Below are positions 9,186-18,245 of a stretch of 28,075 bases of DNA, one piece after another. Numbering within the stretch: position 1 is the first letter of the stretch; each line of letters begins with the position of its first letter. The notes under the pieces were generated by a model, which was not told the origin of the DNA, did no database searches, and worked only from the letters and a program-made list of their open reading frames with translations. The stretch is from Chara braunii. Taxonomy: Eukaryota > Streptophyta > Charophyceae > Charales > Characeae. A program made the position numbers and the translations under genes. The stretch is from the NCBI GenBank assembly GCA_003427395.1, contig BFEA01000275.1, positions 156,863-184,937 of the forward strand, in the 5' to 3' direction.

Positions 9186-11647
9186 AGTAGAGGCTTCCCC
9201 CTCTGCAGCAGGCCTGCAGTTCTTAGGAATGGAATTTTCCGTTCCTGTAGCTGATTTTTGTCTGTTTTCCACTGTTGATTGATGTGGGTCATTTGGAGGT
9301 TGGAATCTCAATGCTACTATTGGTCACAGGCGGTAGCACATCTGATGCCAACTTACCTCTCTGGGCAGGCCTTGTTCTAGAGCCATTCTCAGACTTGTAC
9401 TATTTTCTAGTAATGAGACAAGCTGGACATAAGTGTCATCCCAAAAAGTTTCGGGGTGGTCCAGAAATTTCCTCTTCAGGCTGTCTAGCGGCCATTCCGC
9501 CACTTGTTGGAGATCTGTGTCATTCATATCTGTGTTGTGTTGCTCTGTATTTTGACTAGCAGATCTGTCTGGTGGAGGGGGGGAGTTTGGGATTGGTTCA
9601 ATCTCCATTGGCTGTAGTCCAAAAGCCTCTTTTAAAGGGTCCAGGTCCATTGGATCTGGTCCTGGTTCATCATTTTTTTGTTCCTTTGAGTCTGTTGAGT
9701 CCTTTGGGTCCTTTTATTTTCCTTTGCCAAGGTTTTTCCTGATTAGTTTCATTTCTTGTCCTTCTTCCTCCCTTGTTGCTTCCATCAATGGAGTGAAGCG
9801 ATTACCTGTTGGGATGTATGCAGCAACATTTGGTCCCAATCGTGAACCCGTCCTCTTGGGTTTGGCTGCCTCATTAAGCAGTTCGTTCTTTGTTCCATTA
9901 CCTTCCCCCCCTACCTTATCACTTAGTGAAGTGGGGGATTTCACTTTTGGGGGTTGTTGCATCCTTACATTACGACTAGTTGACTGTTGTAAGGGAGGTT
10001 GTGACAGGGGTTTCCATTCTAGTGGAGGTCTTGCTACCCGCCTGAGATCTCCTCTACCTTCCCATACCCAACCACTGGGTTGACCCCCCTGTGCCGTTTC
10101 CTCCATGTACACCCATCCCTCATGTCCAGCCGCACTGGGGAGCCATCTGTTTGCACCCTTGGGATCCCTTTTCAGTCCTCCCTCTGCACCAGTTGATTGT
10201 TGAGGGTGATGTGGGCAGACTACTTCCGTGCTGAGATGCCCATACGCCCTACATCTGTAACACCACGGTCTGAACTTGTGGGCCGTATGGATTTGATACA
10301 TTCTCCTCCCCATCTTGAAGGGGATTATGTCATCCAGTGAAAAGGGTTGATCCTTTGGGAGATCTAGGGCCAGCATGACATAATCATCCCTTTTTGCCAC
10401 GTAAGTCGGAAGTGGATCTATAAAGTCCACAATTTTAAACTGTTGGCCGAAGTCATGTATAAAAGCCGCCTGAATCTCTACTGGTATGTGTCTCAGTTCA
10501 ACCCAGTAGAAGTCCCTGATAAGCTGGTCTTTTTTCTCTTCCGGACCAATCTTCCTTGGCTGCCATGAGTAGATGCGGACGTGAGATTGATCCCAGCGTA
10601 GTTTTTTCCATCCATCAATTTTCTGTTTGTCTTGTTCAAATAGGCTAAGGATTGTGAAAACAGTGGATGAAAGCGGTTGGATCAGGAAAAATTCATGGAC
10701 CGCATCTGGGCCGTCTTTAATCTGTTCTAACTTTTTGCAGATCCATTTGATTTTGTCGTTTACCGATCTGTACGCACTATTATCATAAAAAATCCAATTG
10801 CTTGCATGCTTGATGTAGACCGCGTCTCTCTGGGCCAGTTTGTCTGTTGGGTATGACTTTATCAGTACTTTCCTTCCCCCCTGGTCCACCACTTTCTGTT
10901 CTGAGGGGAGAAGGAAAAGTGTGAGGAAATAAGCCCGTGCAGATGATAGATTATGCATGGGGACTTTTAATTCCTCCGCTGGTAGTCTGGAGTCTGCCCC
11001 AACCGGTCTCACAATTGTTAAAGATTTCCCTTCTAGAGTTTCTCTGACCCTTTGTGCCCAAGACGGTTTCGTCGGTTGCTGTGTTGTTGGAGAGGAGAGA
11101 GATGATTGAGATGAATGACTCTGTTGAGAAGAAATCGTCGTATGATTATCTGACTTTTTCCTTTCGTCTTCTTCCATTTTCCTCTCCTCTTCTATGAGCA
11201 CACCATCCTCTGCTTCCCCCATAATTAGGTCTAACGCTGGGGGGATTGCCCCTTGCTGAACCAATACAACTTGTTTTTCCAAAGCCAGCGTTGTAGTCGA
11301 CGTTGTGACCTGACCCTGCGAGGAAGAAAATGACTGCTGAATCTGAATTGTATGTTGAGGTGTGTGCGTGTGAACTGTCGCTTGCCGTTCCTTACCACTT
11401 GCTCCTGTCTGGCTACTCTAGCAAGAATCAATCTGCATCTCTTCCCTCTCTTCCCTCATTGAAATCTGATTTTGTTGAATTTTGCCAGCTGCAAAAATCG
11501 CTGGCCTTGCATAGGGACTGGGACCCAGTTGTTTGATTACTTAGTGGCGCATTGCGCCCTGATAAAAGAGCAGGGACCCAGTCCCTCTTCCCCTGGTACT
11601 TCCTAGTTTCATCATTTCCGCTGTCACACTCCTTCTGTTTCTCTGAG

Positions 11648-11661
11648 TTTTTTTTTTTTTT
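11648..11661 (-). repeat. T14 tract
   Basis: A run of 14 T lies between the LINE copy 1 ORF1 start and the purine-rich repeats. It may be the tail of a minus-strand retroposon or an A-rich 5' UTR tract. No target-site duplication was found. Confidence 0.6.
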
Positions 11662-11664
11662 ACC

Positions 11665-12290
11665 GCAATATGTTATGTAGAATGTAATGCTGTGTGGAGA
11701 GAGGGGATCAGAGGTATGTGGAGGAGGAGGATGGGAAAAGTGTGGGGGGGAGGAGGAGAGGGAGGAGAAAAGAGAGAAGAGAGAAAAGAGAGCCGAAACG
11801 TTTGAGGATGTGCACAAGCGTGGAGAGCGTGGAGAGCAGGAGGAGAATCAGCTTTCAATGGGTATCCTTTCGCAAAGTGGGGAGTGTGTGGGTGTGATGA
11901 GAGTGTTGGAGGGCCTGAGCGTGAGGAGGTGTGATGTTATGTAGAATGTGATGTTATGTAGAGAGAGGGGAATCCGAGGCAAGCGGGGAATCAGAGGCAT
12001 GTGGGAGAGGAGGATGGGGAATGTGTGTGGGGGAGGAGGGGGGGGAGGAGAAAGGGCAGGAACGAGAGCCGAAATGTGTTGGAATGCGCACAAGCGTGGA
12101 GAGCGTGGAGAGCAGGAGGGGAATCAGCTGGGTATGCAATATTTGATCAATGTGGTGAGCATGAGGGAAACAGGTGGGAGGAGTGGAGGAGGAGTGAAGG
12201 TGAGGAAGGAGAGGAGAGGAAGGGAGAGGAAAGGAGGAAAAAACAGCTGGGTATGCTATGTTTGATGAATATGATGGGTAGTGGATCAAC
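11665..12290 (+). repeat. 276-bp purine-rich tandem repeat, two copies plus a partial third
   Basis: ACAAGCGTGGAGAGCGTGGAGAGCAGGAGG occurs at 11814 and 12090, a period of 276 bases, and flanking blocks (TTATGTAGAATGT, GGAGAGAGGGGA, AGGAGGATGGG, GAGAGCCGAAA) repeat in the same order. CAGCTGGGTATGC recurs at 12126 and 12244, a partial third unit. The plus strand is strongly GA-rich, so long open frames here on both strands reflect composition and not genes. On the minus strand these units precede LINE ORF1, the position of monomer promoters in some L1 elements. Confidence 0.75.
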
Positions 12291-12461
12291 CAATGAGAGG
12301 GGTGGAGGGGAGAAGGGAGAGGAGGTTAAGGAAAATGGGGTTGAGGAAGGGACTCTTCTTTAGCCTATTAGTTCCCTCCTTTTGGTTGCTTTTACCCCGT
12401 TGACCTATCCTGTCCTCCTCTTGGTCTATTACGAGGACTCTTCAGTGACCTGATAGCTCTG

Positions 12462-12592
12462 TTTTCGCGATTGGTTTTTCTAATTGTCGTGCTTTGTGGT
12501 GTGAAAAAGGATTCTTTCAGTTCTTGATTTTCGCGATTGCTTTTTCCAATTGACTTGCTTTGTCACGTGAAAAAAAATTCTTCCAATTGTGA
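12462..12592 (+). repeat. 66-bp tandem repeat, two copies
   Basis: TTTTCGCGATTG(G/C)TTTTTC(T/C)AATTG...TGCTTTGT...GTGAAAAA is present at 12462 and again 66 bases later at 12528. Confidence 0.75.
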
Positions 12593-13271
12593 ATTATGTT
12601 GTGAGTTATATTTGCTACGAATTGTGATGTTATATTTTTAGGGGCGCTGACTTACCCAGGGGTCCCAAGCTGTGAAAAAAAAGGAAGAGAGAGGTGGGGG
12701 TTGGGTTGAAGCCAAGGAATTGACACACCTGATTATTTGCTTCTCCTTCTTAATACAGCATCGATGGCCTCCTGTTGCTTCATTCCTCTCTTTTCCTTGT
12801 TGTGTGCCTAGTCCGATGCGACTGCCACGTCAACCCAGCCAGGCGCTCCTCTACTGTATTGTCGACCGAAACACCGAAAGAAGGAAACCTCGTTGTTTGG
12901 TTTTCCAATATACTCCCTCTGGACTTCCTGTTGTTTTCACCTCCTGGCTCGTATTCTGAAGCACTTTTGCTGACAGCCGAAATTGTTGTCTCCCCAAAAT
13001 GATTAGTGATAGGTTATCACTTACACCCACCTTCCCTCCTGTCTCATTATCTTCAACAGGTTATTGAGCCACCATTTACATCCACCTTTCTTCTTATCAC
13101 AACGATCATCCTCATATCTCCCTCTACCTTAAAGTTTATCTCCCAAGCTTTCTGTAACTTTCACCTCCCAGTTTTTCTTTTGTGCAACTTATGTTGTACT
13201 TCGTGATCGTTGCCACAAAAAGATTACTGATAAATTACTGATAAAATCTCAATTTAGGTCCAAACTAGCGG
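12593..13271. other. Unassigned stretch
   Basis: No supported gene. Short open frames exist (for example 12672-12959 and 12775-13002) but show no recognisable domain. 13020-13200 is pyrimidine-rich. Confidence 0.4.
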
Positions 13272-13485
13272 GCGAAGACCTTACCCCACCGTCAAAGAGA
13301 TTGGTCAATGTCGTATAGCCATTTCTTTGCTCGAGAAAGCAATGGCCAGGGAGTAAATGCGTGGACCCCACTCTTCTTCGACCGGTGAAGGACTCTGAGT
13401 CAGAGGGAACTGCCACGACAGCCCATGACGTGGCACTTTCTAGTGTCTTGTCGCTTTTGATTGCTATCGAGAAGCGCTACGTATC

Positions 13486-13488
<3 letters not shown>
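13272..13488 (-). repeat. SINE-like repeat family 2, copy a
   Basis: Shares long blocks with 14985-15200: TGTCGTATAGCCATTTC, GATGGCCAGGGA-like, CTTCTTCG, TCAGAG(G/A)GAACTGCCACG and TGACGTG. The minus strand has a tRNA-like T-arm segment followed by GGCC, and an anticodon-arm-like hairpin (CTTC-ACCGGTC-GAAG). An imperfect palindrome lies at 13318-13346. Pol III boxes are too weak to call it a SINE outright. Confidence 0.5.
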
Positions 13489-13545
<57 letters not shown>

Positions 13546-13635
13546 NNNNNNNNNNNNNNNNNNNNNNNNNNNNNNNNNNNNNNNNNNNNNNNNNNNNNNN
13601 NNNNNNNNNNNNNNNNNNNNNNNNNNNNNNNNNNN

Positions 13636-13704
<69 letters not shown>
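13489..13704 (+). repeat. (GA)n microsatellite interrupted by an assembly gap
   Basis: Pure GA dinucleotide repeat from about 13489 to 13545 and from 13636 to 13704, with 90 N between. The true length is unknown. Degenerate GA-rich sequence continues to about 13890. Arg-Glu open frames here are repeat artefacts. Confidence 0.97.
13546..13635. other. Assembly gap (90 N)
   Basis: Ninety consecutive N inside the GA microsatellite. The number is likely a scaffolder estimate. Confidence 0.99.
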
Positions 13705-13708
<4 letters not shown>

Positions 13709-13894
13709 ATAAAGAGAGAGAAAGAGAGCGGGAGAACTTAAGATAGAGAGAAAGAGAGGGGGAAAGAGAGGGAGAGAGAGAGAAGGAGAGAGAGAGAGAG
13801 AGACAGAGAGACTCCCTCTACCTCACCAGTTTGGGAGATAAAAAAGAAATTGAAAGAGAGAGAGAGAGAGATCGGGAGAGAGGGCGCACTCCAC

Positions 13895-14024
13895 TAATCA
13901 CCCTTCTTCGATCGGTGAAGGACTCTGAGTCAGAGGGATCTACCACGACAGCCCATAACGTGGCGCTTTCTAGTGTCTTGTCACTCTTGAATGTTGTCAA
14001 GAAACGCTACGTAACTGGAGAGTG
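13895..14024 (-). repeat. SINE-like repeat family 2, copy b (partial)
   Basis: Repeats the 13367-13490 half of copy a: CTTCTTCGATCGGTGAAGG, ACTCTGAGTCAGAGGGA, ACGACAGCCCATAACGTGGC, TTTCTAGTGTCTTGTC and AAACGCTACGTA. It again runs directly into a GA tract. Confidence 0.75.
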
Positions 14025-14061
14025 ATAGAGAGAGAGAGAGAGAAAGAGAGATAGGGAGAGA

Positions 14062-14139
14062 GACCCGAGTGACTTTCTGAGATAGCGGGATACTACTACC
14101 TTACTCGCACAACTTGAACACTGTCGAGAAACGCTACGT

Positions 14140-14204
<65 letters not shown>

Positions 14205-14251
14205 CGAGTGGCTTTCTGAGGTAGCGGGGTACTACTACCTCACTCGCACAA
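14062..14251 (+). repeat. 139-bp tandem duplication around a GA tract
   Basis: GACCCGAGTG(A/G)CTTTCTGAG..AGCGGG.TACTACTACCT(T/C)ACTCGCACAA occurs at 14062-14112 and 14201-14251. Between them lie a GTCGAGAAACGCTACGTA fragment of family 2 and a 60-base GA tract (14143-14202). Confidence 0.85.
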
Positions 14252-14984
14252 TGATCACTATCACTCCATTTCATCTATCTATCTTCTTCTATTCTTTTCT
14301 CTTCTCTCTTTTGTCTCCCCAATACTCTACTTCTTCCTTATTTTGAGGACCTTACCACATTTCCCGAACCCATTCTACTCTACTCCCGTTACTTCCTCTA
14401 TTTGTCTGTCGCTCAGAAATTACCCTTGTATTACTTCCTTCATTCACACAGTTCTGATAGACACCGACTTCCTGTGTAGTTGAGTTCAGAAACTTCACAA
14501 TTCTTCACTCTTATAGGATTCTAGTCCCTCCATGACTATATTGTTGCTACCTAGTCAATACGCCATCTCTTCTCGATGCAAACCATCCAATAAATCTTCT
14601 CCCAACGTCAGTCAATAATGTATTAAAGATATCACTGACCATCCAACATCTCTCACCATACCATATCTATCTTCCATCGCTGCCGCTTTCGAATTGGCGC
14701 TGGTCAGTAGCGAGTATATGGAATCGATCAATACCGTGCTTCCATTACTCGCCTAGTCAGGTGTTTCTTCATCAGACCCTGCGCTGACCATCCGATATTT
14801 TGAGCACGTGCGTGAAGCGCGTCTCGCCAGTTCACCTGTTGTCATCAGTCCCCGCGCTGACCATTCAATATTGTCTTCGAAGTCAATCCTTGCCTTGCAT
14901 CCATAACCTTGCTTGGAATTGATAGCCAATTTAGACCATCGTCTCCAGCTCTTCAAGTTTTAACTGCACTTTAGCGCTGAACAG
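14252..14984. other. Unassigned stretch with short dispersed repeats
   Basis: Pyrimidine-rich to about 14440. CTGACCATCC/T..ATATT-like motifs recur near 14636, 14785 and 14858, two of them preceded by GCGCTGACCATY. The phrase ACGTGCGTGAAGCGC at 14804 recurs as GCGTGCGTGAAGCGC near 15180. No gene is supported. Confidence 0.4.
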
Positions 14985-15200
14985 GGCGTACTCCACAAAT
15001 CTCCCTCCGACAAAGAGAACTGTCAATGTCGTATAGCCATTTCCTCGCTTAAGAAAGCGATGGCCAGGGATTGAATGCGCGGAACCCACCCTTCTTCGTC
15101 AGACGAAGGGCTCTGGGTCAGAGAGAACTGCCACGTCATCCCGTGACGTGACGCTCTCTAGTGCCTTGTCGCGCTTGAGCGCGTGCGTGAAGCGCCCAAC
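14985..15200 (-). repeat. SINE-like repeat family 2, copy c
   Basis: The full unit matches 13272-13488. On the minus strand it reads GCGCATTCAATCCCTGGCC, whose ATTCAATCCCT core is shared with the T arm of the SINE at 1050-1292. Just upstream on that strand is a 5-bp hairpin CTTCG-TCTGA-CGAAG. The palindrome at 15036-15064 corresponds to 13318-13346. Confidence 0.5.
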
Positions 15201-15222
15201 CTGTCGCCATACGAATTAACTA

Positions 15223-15700
15223 ACATTGGATTCAGAAAATCAATCAAGATGAAGATGAGATTGAAGATAAGATCTGATAAGGATTGAAAGTCCGAATAGG
15301 AAGACAAATTAGAGAATCGATTCTGATGTCCAAGAGGACTTTCGACTCTGATTCCCAGAACCCCAAGGTTCGGAATCGCTTAGACCATAAATCAAGAAAT
15401 TTCTTAAACAAAACAATCGCCAATGAATTGTGTATAATCTAAATTGAAATTATCATTCAGAAAATCACCCGAAGTAATAGCAATTGAGATAAAAAGCTAA
15501 ATCATGAATTTGGCATCGAATTTCGGAAATCAAACAAGATGAAGATGATATTGACAAATACGATTTGACAGAAATCGAAAATCCAAATAGGAAAACAAAA
15601 TAGGGAATCAATTGTGATGTCCAAACGGTCGTGCGAAACCAATTTCCCGAACCGGAGGTTCAAAAAAACGCTCAGACAGAAAATCAGGAAAGCTAAGCAA
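15223..15700 (+). repeat. 291-bp AT-rich tandem repeat, two copies
   Basis: AAATCAATCAAGATGAAGATGA at 15236 matches AAATCAAACAAGATGAAGATGA at 15527. Downstream blocks (CCAAATAGGAAAACAAA, GAATCAATTGTGATGTCCAA, CCGAACC..AGGTTC, CAGAAAATC) follow in the same order in both units. The copies are diverged, so the duplication is old. Confidence 0.75.
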
Positions 15701-16198
15701 GAAAACAAAACGACAAACCCCTCCCCCCTTCAAACCTCACCTCCTCGCCTTCATCGGCCGTCAAGCACCCGGCCGCCTATTGGTCGACTACACCATCGAA
15801 AGGCCGGACGATGAAGATAATCAGACCGTAGCCAGGATCACCATCACAACGGTCCACGCCACGTCACGAGCGCAACAGCCTAGCCTGCCAGCTTGCCCTC
15901 GCAGGTAGTTTGAAGAGATGAAAGGGGTAATATCGTTTCCGCTGTTATCCCCTCTTGATACACCACCTAACCCTAAACCTTACCAGATGTTCCTCCTCTA
16001 ATCAAGATATTTCTACACTGGTCCCTCCTTCTCCTTCTTCCATCCAACACGCTACTCCCTCCTGCTGTCAGTCCCAACAGCCCCTCCTCCATCCTTACAC
16101 TCCACCTCCACCTCCTACTCGCCCGGCGAAAACAATCGTTTTCTCACACTGCATCACTCTCCTATCCGCGACCACCCCTCTTCGTCACCATACCCGTC
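15701..16198. other. Unassigned C-rich stretch
   Basis: Open frames rich in Pro, Ser, Thr and His reflect base composition. No domain, start context or homology is recognised. Confidence 0.4.
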
Positions 16199-16435
16199 AT
16201 ACCAGCCCCCCACCATAGCCCCATCTTGCTGCTCTCTCGACAATCATTGCCGATCTTCCTTGTACTAACACTGCCACGCCACTGCTTTTCACACGAGCGA
16301 TGCCGAACGCTCCATTGTACCAGCCCCCCACCATCACCCCTCCGTGCTGCTCTCTCGTCACTTGCTGCCGATCTTCCTAACTCTGCCTCGCTGCTGCACC
16401 TCGCATGAACGATGCCGAACCCTCCTCATGCCAAC
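16199..16435 (+). repeat. 118-bp tandem repeat, two copies
   Basis: ACCAGCCCCCCACCAT at 16201 recurs at 16319. GTGCTGCTCTCTCG, TTGCCGATCTTCCT and CGATGCCGAAC(G/C)CTCC follow in the same order in both. Confidence 0.85.
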
Positions 16436-17182
16436 CCTGTCACGTCCTGGCAACCACACCCACGAACCGAACTCTGGTACGGGCGGCGCGAGGAAAGTTC
16501 GTTGTCAAATTCCACCTTTGGAGAGCAGTGCAGCGAGGCCCAATGGTGAAGGCTTTCCTTTCACGAACAGACCGTGGCCATCTGGTGATGCAGGGTATTG
16601 CTACCGTAACTCTAGCCTCGATACGTGGAAGGTTTTTACTCAAACTTTTTCTTCCTTTCTTTTTCCCTCCCCCTTGTTTTTGGTTCATCACCGCCACCTT
16701 AGTCCCGGTCCCCCTCTCTAGCGCGATGGGCACTGCCCCAGAGAGGAGGACTCACAGACCACGTTAGACAAAAGAAAGCGAACACGTGCAGCCAATGGGG
16801 AAGCACCGCATTCACCGCCTGCCTCAATAAGCCAATGCAAAAATGAAGAGAATGGCCTTGCCCTACGGTCCATGGAAATAGGTGGCGGCAAGGAGTGTCA
16901 CACAACAGGGAGGTCTCCATTATCGGAAGTTCCGGAACAGGAGCAATGCTAGTGGGACTTGGCCCCCTGCCCCCAGAATAGATGGGGCCTGTGTTTCTCC
17001 TTAAACCACTCGTAGTTTTGCTGCTTTAGAAATGAGGGAAAACACCAGTCCCCGAAGAATTCGGAGGCTAGCCCCGATGATGGTTGCCATGGATAAATCT
17101 AATCGGTGGCCGTCGTTTCGTTTCGGCCTCTTGAAAGGTCAGAGGCCCGCTATTTTCCGAACCGACAAAGTTACTAGTGGTT
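16436..17182. other. Unassigned stretch
   Basis: Overlapping short frames on both strands (for example 16405-16767) show no recognised domain. 16640-16690 is T/C-rich. This may be the body of a retroposon ending in the A18 tract at 17183-17200, but its 5' end and target duplication were not found. Confidence 0.35.
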
Positions 17183-17200
17183 AAAAAAAAAAAAAAAAAA
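17183..17200 (+). repeat. A18 tract, possible retroposon tail
   Basis: An isolated run of 18 A in otherwise mixed sequence, consistent with the 3' end of a plus-strand retroposed copy. Confidence 0.5.
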
Positions 17201-17217
17201 GACTTGACAGCGTCTGA

Positions 17218-17270
17218 ATTTTTGTCTTTTCTGCATCACCGAATGCAGAAAAGACAGAAAAGACAAAAAT
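17218..17270 (+). other. Strong hairpin outside the foldback element
   Basis: ATTTTTGTCTTTTCTGCAT pairs with ATGCAGAAAAGACA...AAAAT across a 6-base loop (CACCGA). The right arm contains an extra GAAAAGACA duplication. It ends about 47 bases before the left inverted repeat of the foldback element. Confidence 0.8.
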
Positions 17271-17678
17271 AAGGGCGATGTATCTCTGCTCTTCTTCTTC
17301 TTTTTTTTGGGGGGTAACTTCGGCGCAGTCACGAAAACAGTTTGTAATTGCATTCGAAACTGCCTTTTAGCAGTTTAGTCAGGGCCCGAGTTTCAATTGC
17401 AGTTGAAACTCGGGATGCCTTTAGGTAGCTGTCCAGTCAGGGCCCTCGGCCATCCAGGAACAGCAGATGAAAAAAAACGAAAAAAAAAACATCCCTTATG
17501 CTGTGAATTCGGTCCGATACAGGATGCTACACTACTTGTCTGGAACTCAATGAAGCCTGGAATCCGCCCTGCCTGGCTGGCAGGGCGCTACAGGGACCTC
17601 ACAACAAAAAACAAAAAAGGAAAACGACCTGTTCCATGTTCCTCACTTCCTGGCCAGATACATTCGTCAAAGCACTGG

Positions 17679-17750
17679 TGGCCAGTCTGTGGTGTGGCTG
17701 AGACGTCTCGGCTTTGGCCAGTCTGGGGTGTGGCCGAGACATCTTGGCCG
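17679..17750 (+). repeat. 36-bp tandem repeat inside the foldback element
   Basis: TGGCCAGTCTGTGGTGTGGC at 17679 recurs at 17715 as TGGCCAGTCTGGGGTGTGGC, with GAGAC(G/A)TCT(C/T)GGC following in each. Confidence 0.85.
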
Positions 17751-17760
17751 TGGCCCAACC

Positions 17761-17762
<2 letters not shown>

Positions 17763-17791
<29 letters not shown>

Positions 17792-17812
17792 GTTTGTTTG
17801 TTTGTTTGTTTG
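17763..17812 (-). repeat. T29 followed by (GTTT)n
   Basis: On the minus strand this reads (AAAC)n then A29, like a retroposon tail. It may be a small retroposed insertion within the foldback element. The left flank GGCCCAACCAG was not found again to the right. Confidence 0.6.
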
Positions 17813-18192
17813 TTTTGTTTTTGTTTTTTTTCAGCCGCGGAGCGGCACGGCACGGCGTGGCAGGCGACCGGAAAAAAAAAAAAACAAGAAAGAAAGAAAC
17901 GGCCATGTGCCTGACTGAACTGCTAGAAAAAGCCAGCCCGAGTTCCAAACTGCTAAGTGCAGTTTCAAATGCAATTGAAACTCGGGCCCTGACTAAACTG
18001 CTAAAACACAGTTTCAAATGCCATTACAAGCTGTAACCCTGACTGCGCCGTAGTTTTCTTTTTTTTTTGTCATTCTCAGAGTTGTGCTCCACATGCTCGC
18101 TGCCAGGAAAATTCTCGAAGTAAGTTGGGGCTCCACTTTGAGTCTAAAAGTTTTTCTTTTCCTTTCACTGTCCCCCCCAGTCCTGGGCCCAG

Positions 18193-18245
18193 ATAGACTT
18201 GTGGTAGAGCAGGTTCTGGGTCTCAGAGTTCGTTCCCTAAAGTAA
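18193..18245 (+). other. tRNA-like segment, possible decayed SINE head
   Basis: ATAGACTTGTGGTAGAGCA resembles a tRNA D arm and A box, and AGTTCGTTCCC matches a B box at about 9 of 11. The spacing between them is about 9 bases too short for a tRNA, and there is no acceptor stem. Confidence 0.35.

Larger units (their letters stand above)
2560..11438 (-). mobile_element. LINE (non-LTR retrotransposon) copy 1, decayed
   Basis: The element reads on the minus strand from an ORF1 ATG at 11438 to an A-rich tail at 2560-2590 (T-rich on the plus strand). The order is a long ORF1, ORF2 with APE endonuclease, reverse transcriptase and zinc motif, then a 3' UTR of about 700 bases. All main domains are present, so the copy is near full length, but it carries several in-frame stops and one-base frameshifts and cannot be active. 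I could not find a target-site duplication: the flank CACACGGATACGA left of the tail has no match to the right of ORF1. Purine-rich tandem repeats upstream (11665-12290) might belong to its 5' UTR. The ORF1 and ORF2 layout is that of plant L1-type elements. A diverged second copy lies at 23897-27341. Confidence 0.9.
7602..11438 (-). pseudogene. LINE ORF1, very long, with zinc knuckle and two unrecognised C-terminal modules
   Basis: One minus-strand frame runs from ATG 11438 to the stop at 7602 (about 1,278 codons) with only three stops: TAG at 11418-11420, TAA at 9714-9716 and TGA at 9324-9326. Numbered from the ATG: a Q/S/T-rich head; a DUF4283-like core around residues 120-385; a zinc knuckle CX2CX4HX6C (10215-10262, CYRCRAYGH start); a P/S-rich linker; a module at 9324-9650 with FWDDTYVQLVSLLE; a low-complexity Q/E-rich linker with internal repeats and a charged stretch (8600-8800); and a C-terminal module (7749-8249) containing WEIGLSEPVG and WFTHDMLVDLQQLKVK. 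By analogy with related ORF1 proteins it should bind element RNA in the ribonucleoprotein particle. Plant ORF1 proteins are usually far shorter. The diverged copy at 23897 is open across the site of the TAA, so that stop looks like a mutation. The TGA may be real, because both copies have TGA-CCA there. The poly-K end (7678-7703) comes from a 26-base homopolymer and probably overran the true stop. Confidence 0.85.
17318..18053. mobile_element. Foldback-type DNA element with long inverted repeats
   Basis: The left arm (about 17318-17450) is the reverse complement of the right arm (about 17900-18053). Shared blocks are CGGCGCAGTCA, TTTTAGCAGTTTAGTCAGGG, CCCGAGTTTCAATTGCA and CAGTCAGG...GGCC. 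The arms carry their own palindromes, best seen as CCCGAGTTTCAA-TTGCAG-TTGAAACTCGGG at 17385-17414, a perfect 12-bp stem. The ~450-base interior encodes no transposase. It holds a 36-bp tandem repeat and a T29/(GTTT)n tract. Extra-long, internally repetitive inverted repeats without coding are typical of foldback elements. The exact ends and a target duplication are not clear. Confidence 0.75.

Noticed and set aside
11687-12363. Several overlapping open frames on both strands, Glu/Gly/Arg-rich or Ser/Pro-rich
   Set aside because: Strong purine bias removes stops on both strands; frames follow the tandem repeat and have no domain.
13461-13741. Long Arg-Glu open frames
   Set aside because: Pure translation of the GA microsatellite and its N gap; no gene.
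17397-18036. Frames of 115-173 codons across the foldback element
   Set aside because: They run through T29/(GTTT)n and tandem repeats, giving Phe/Val/Cys runs; no transposase motif.
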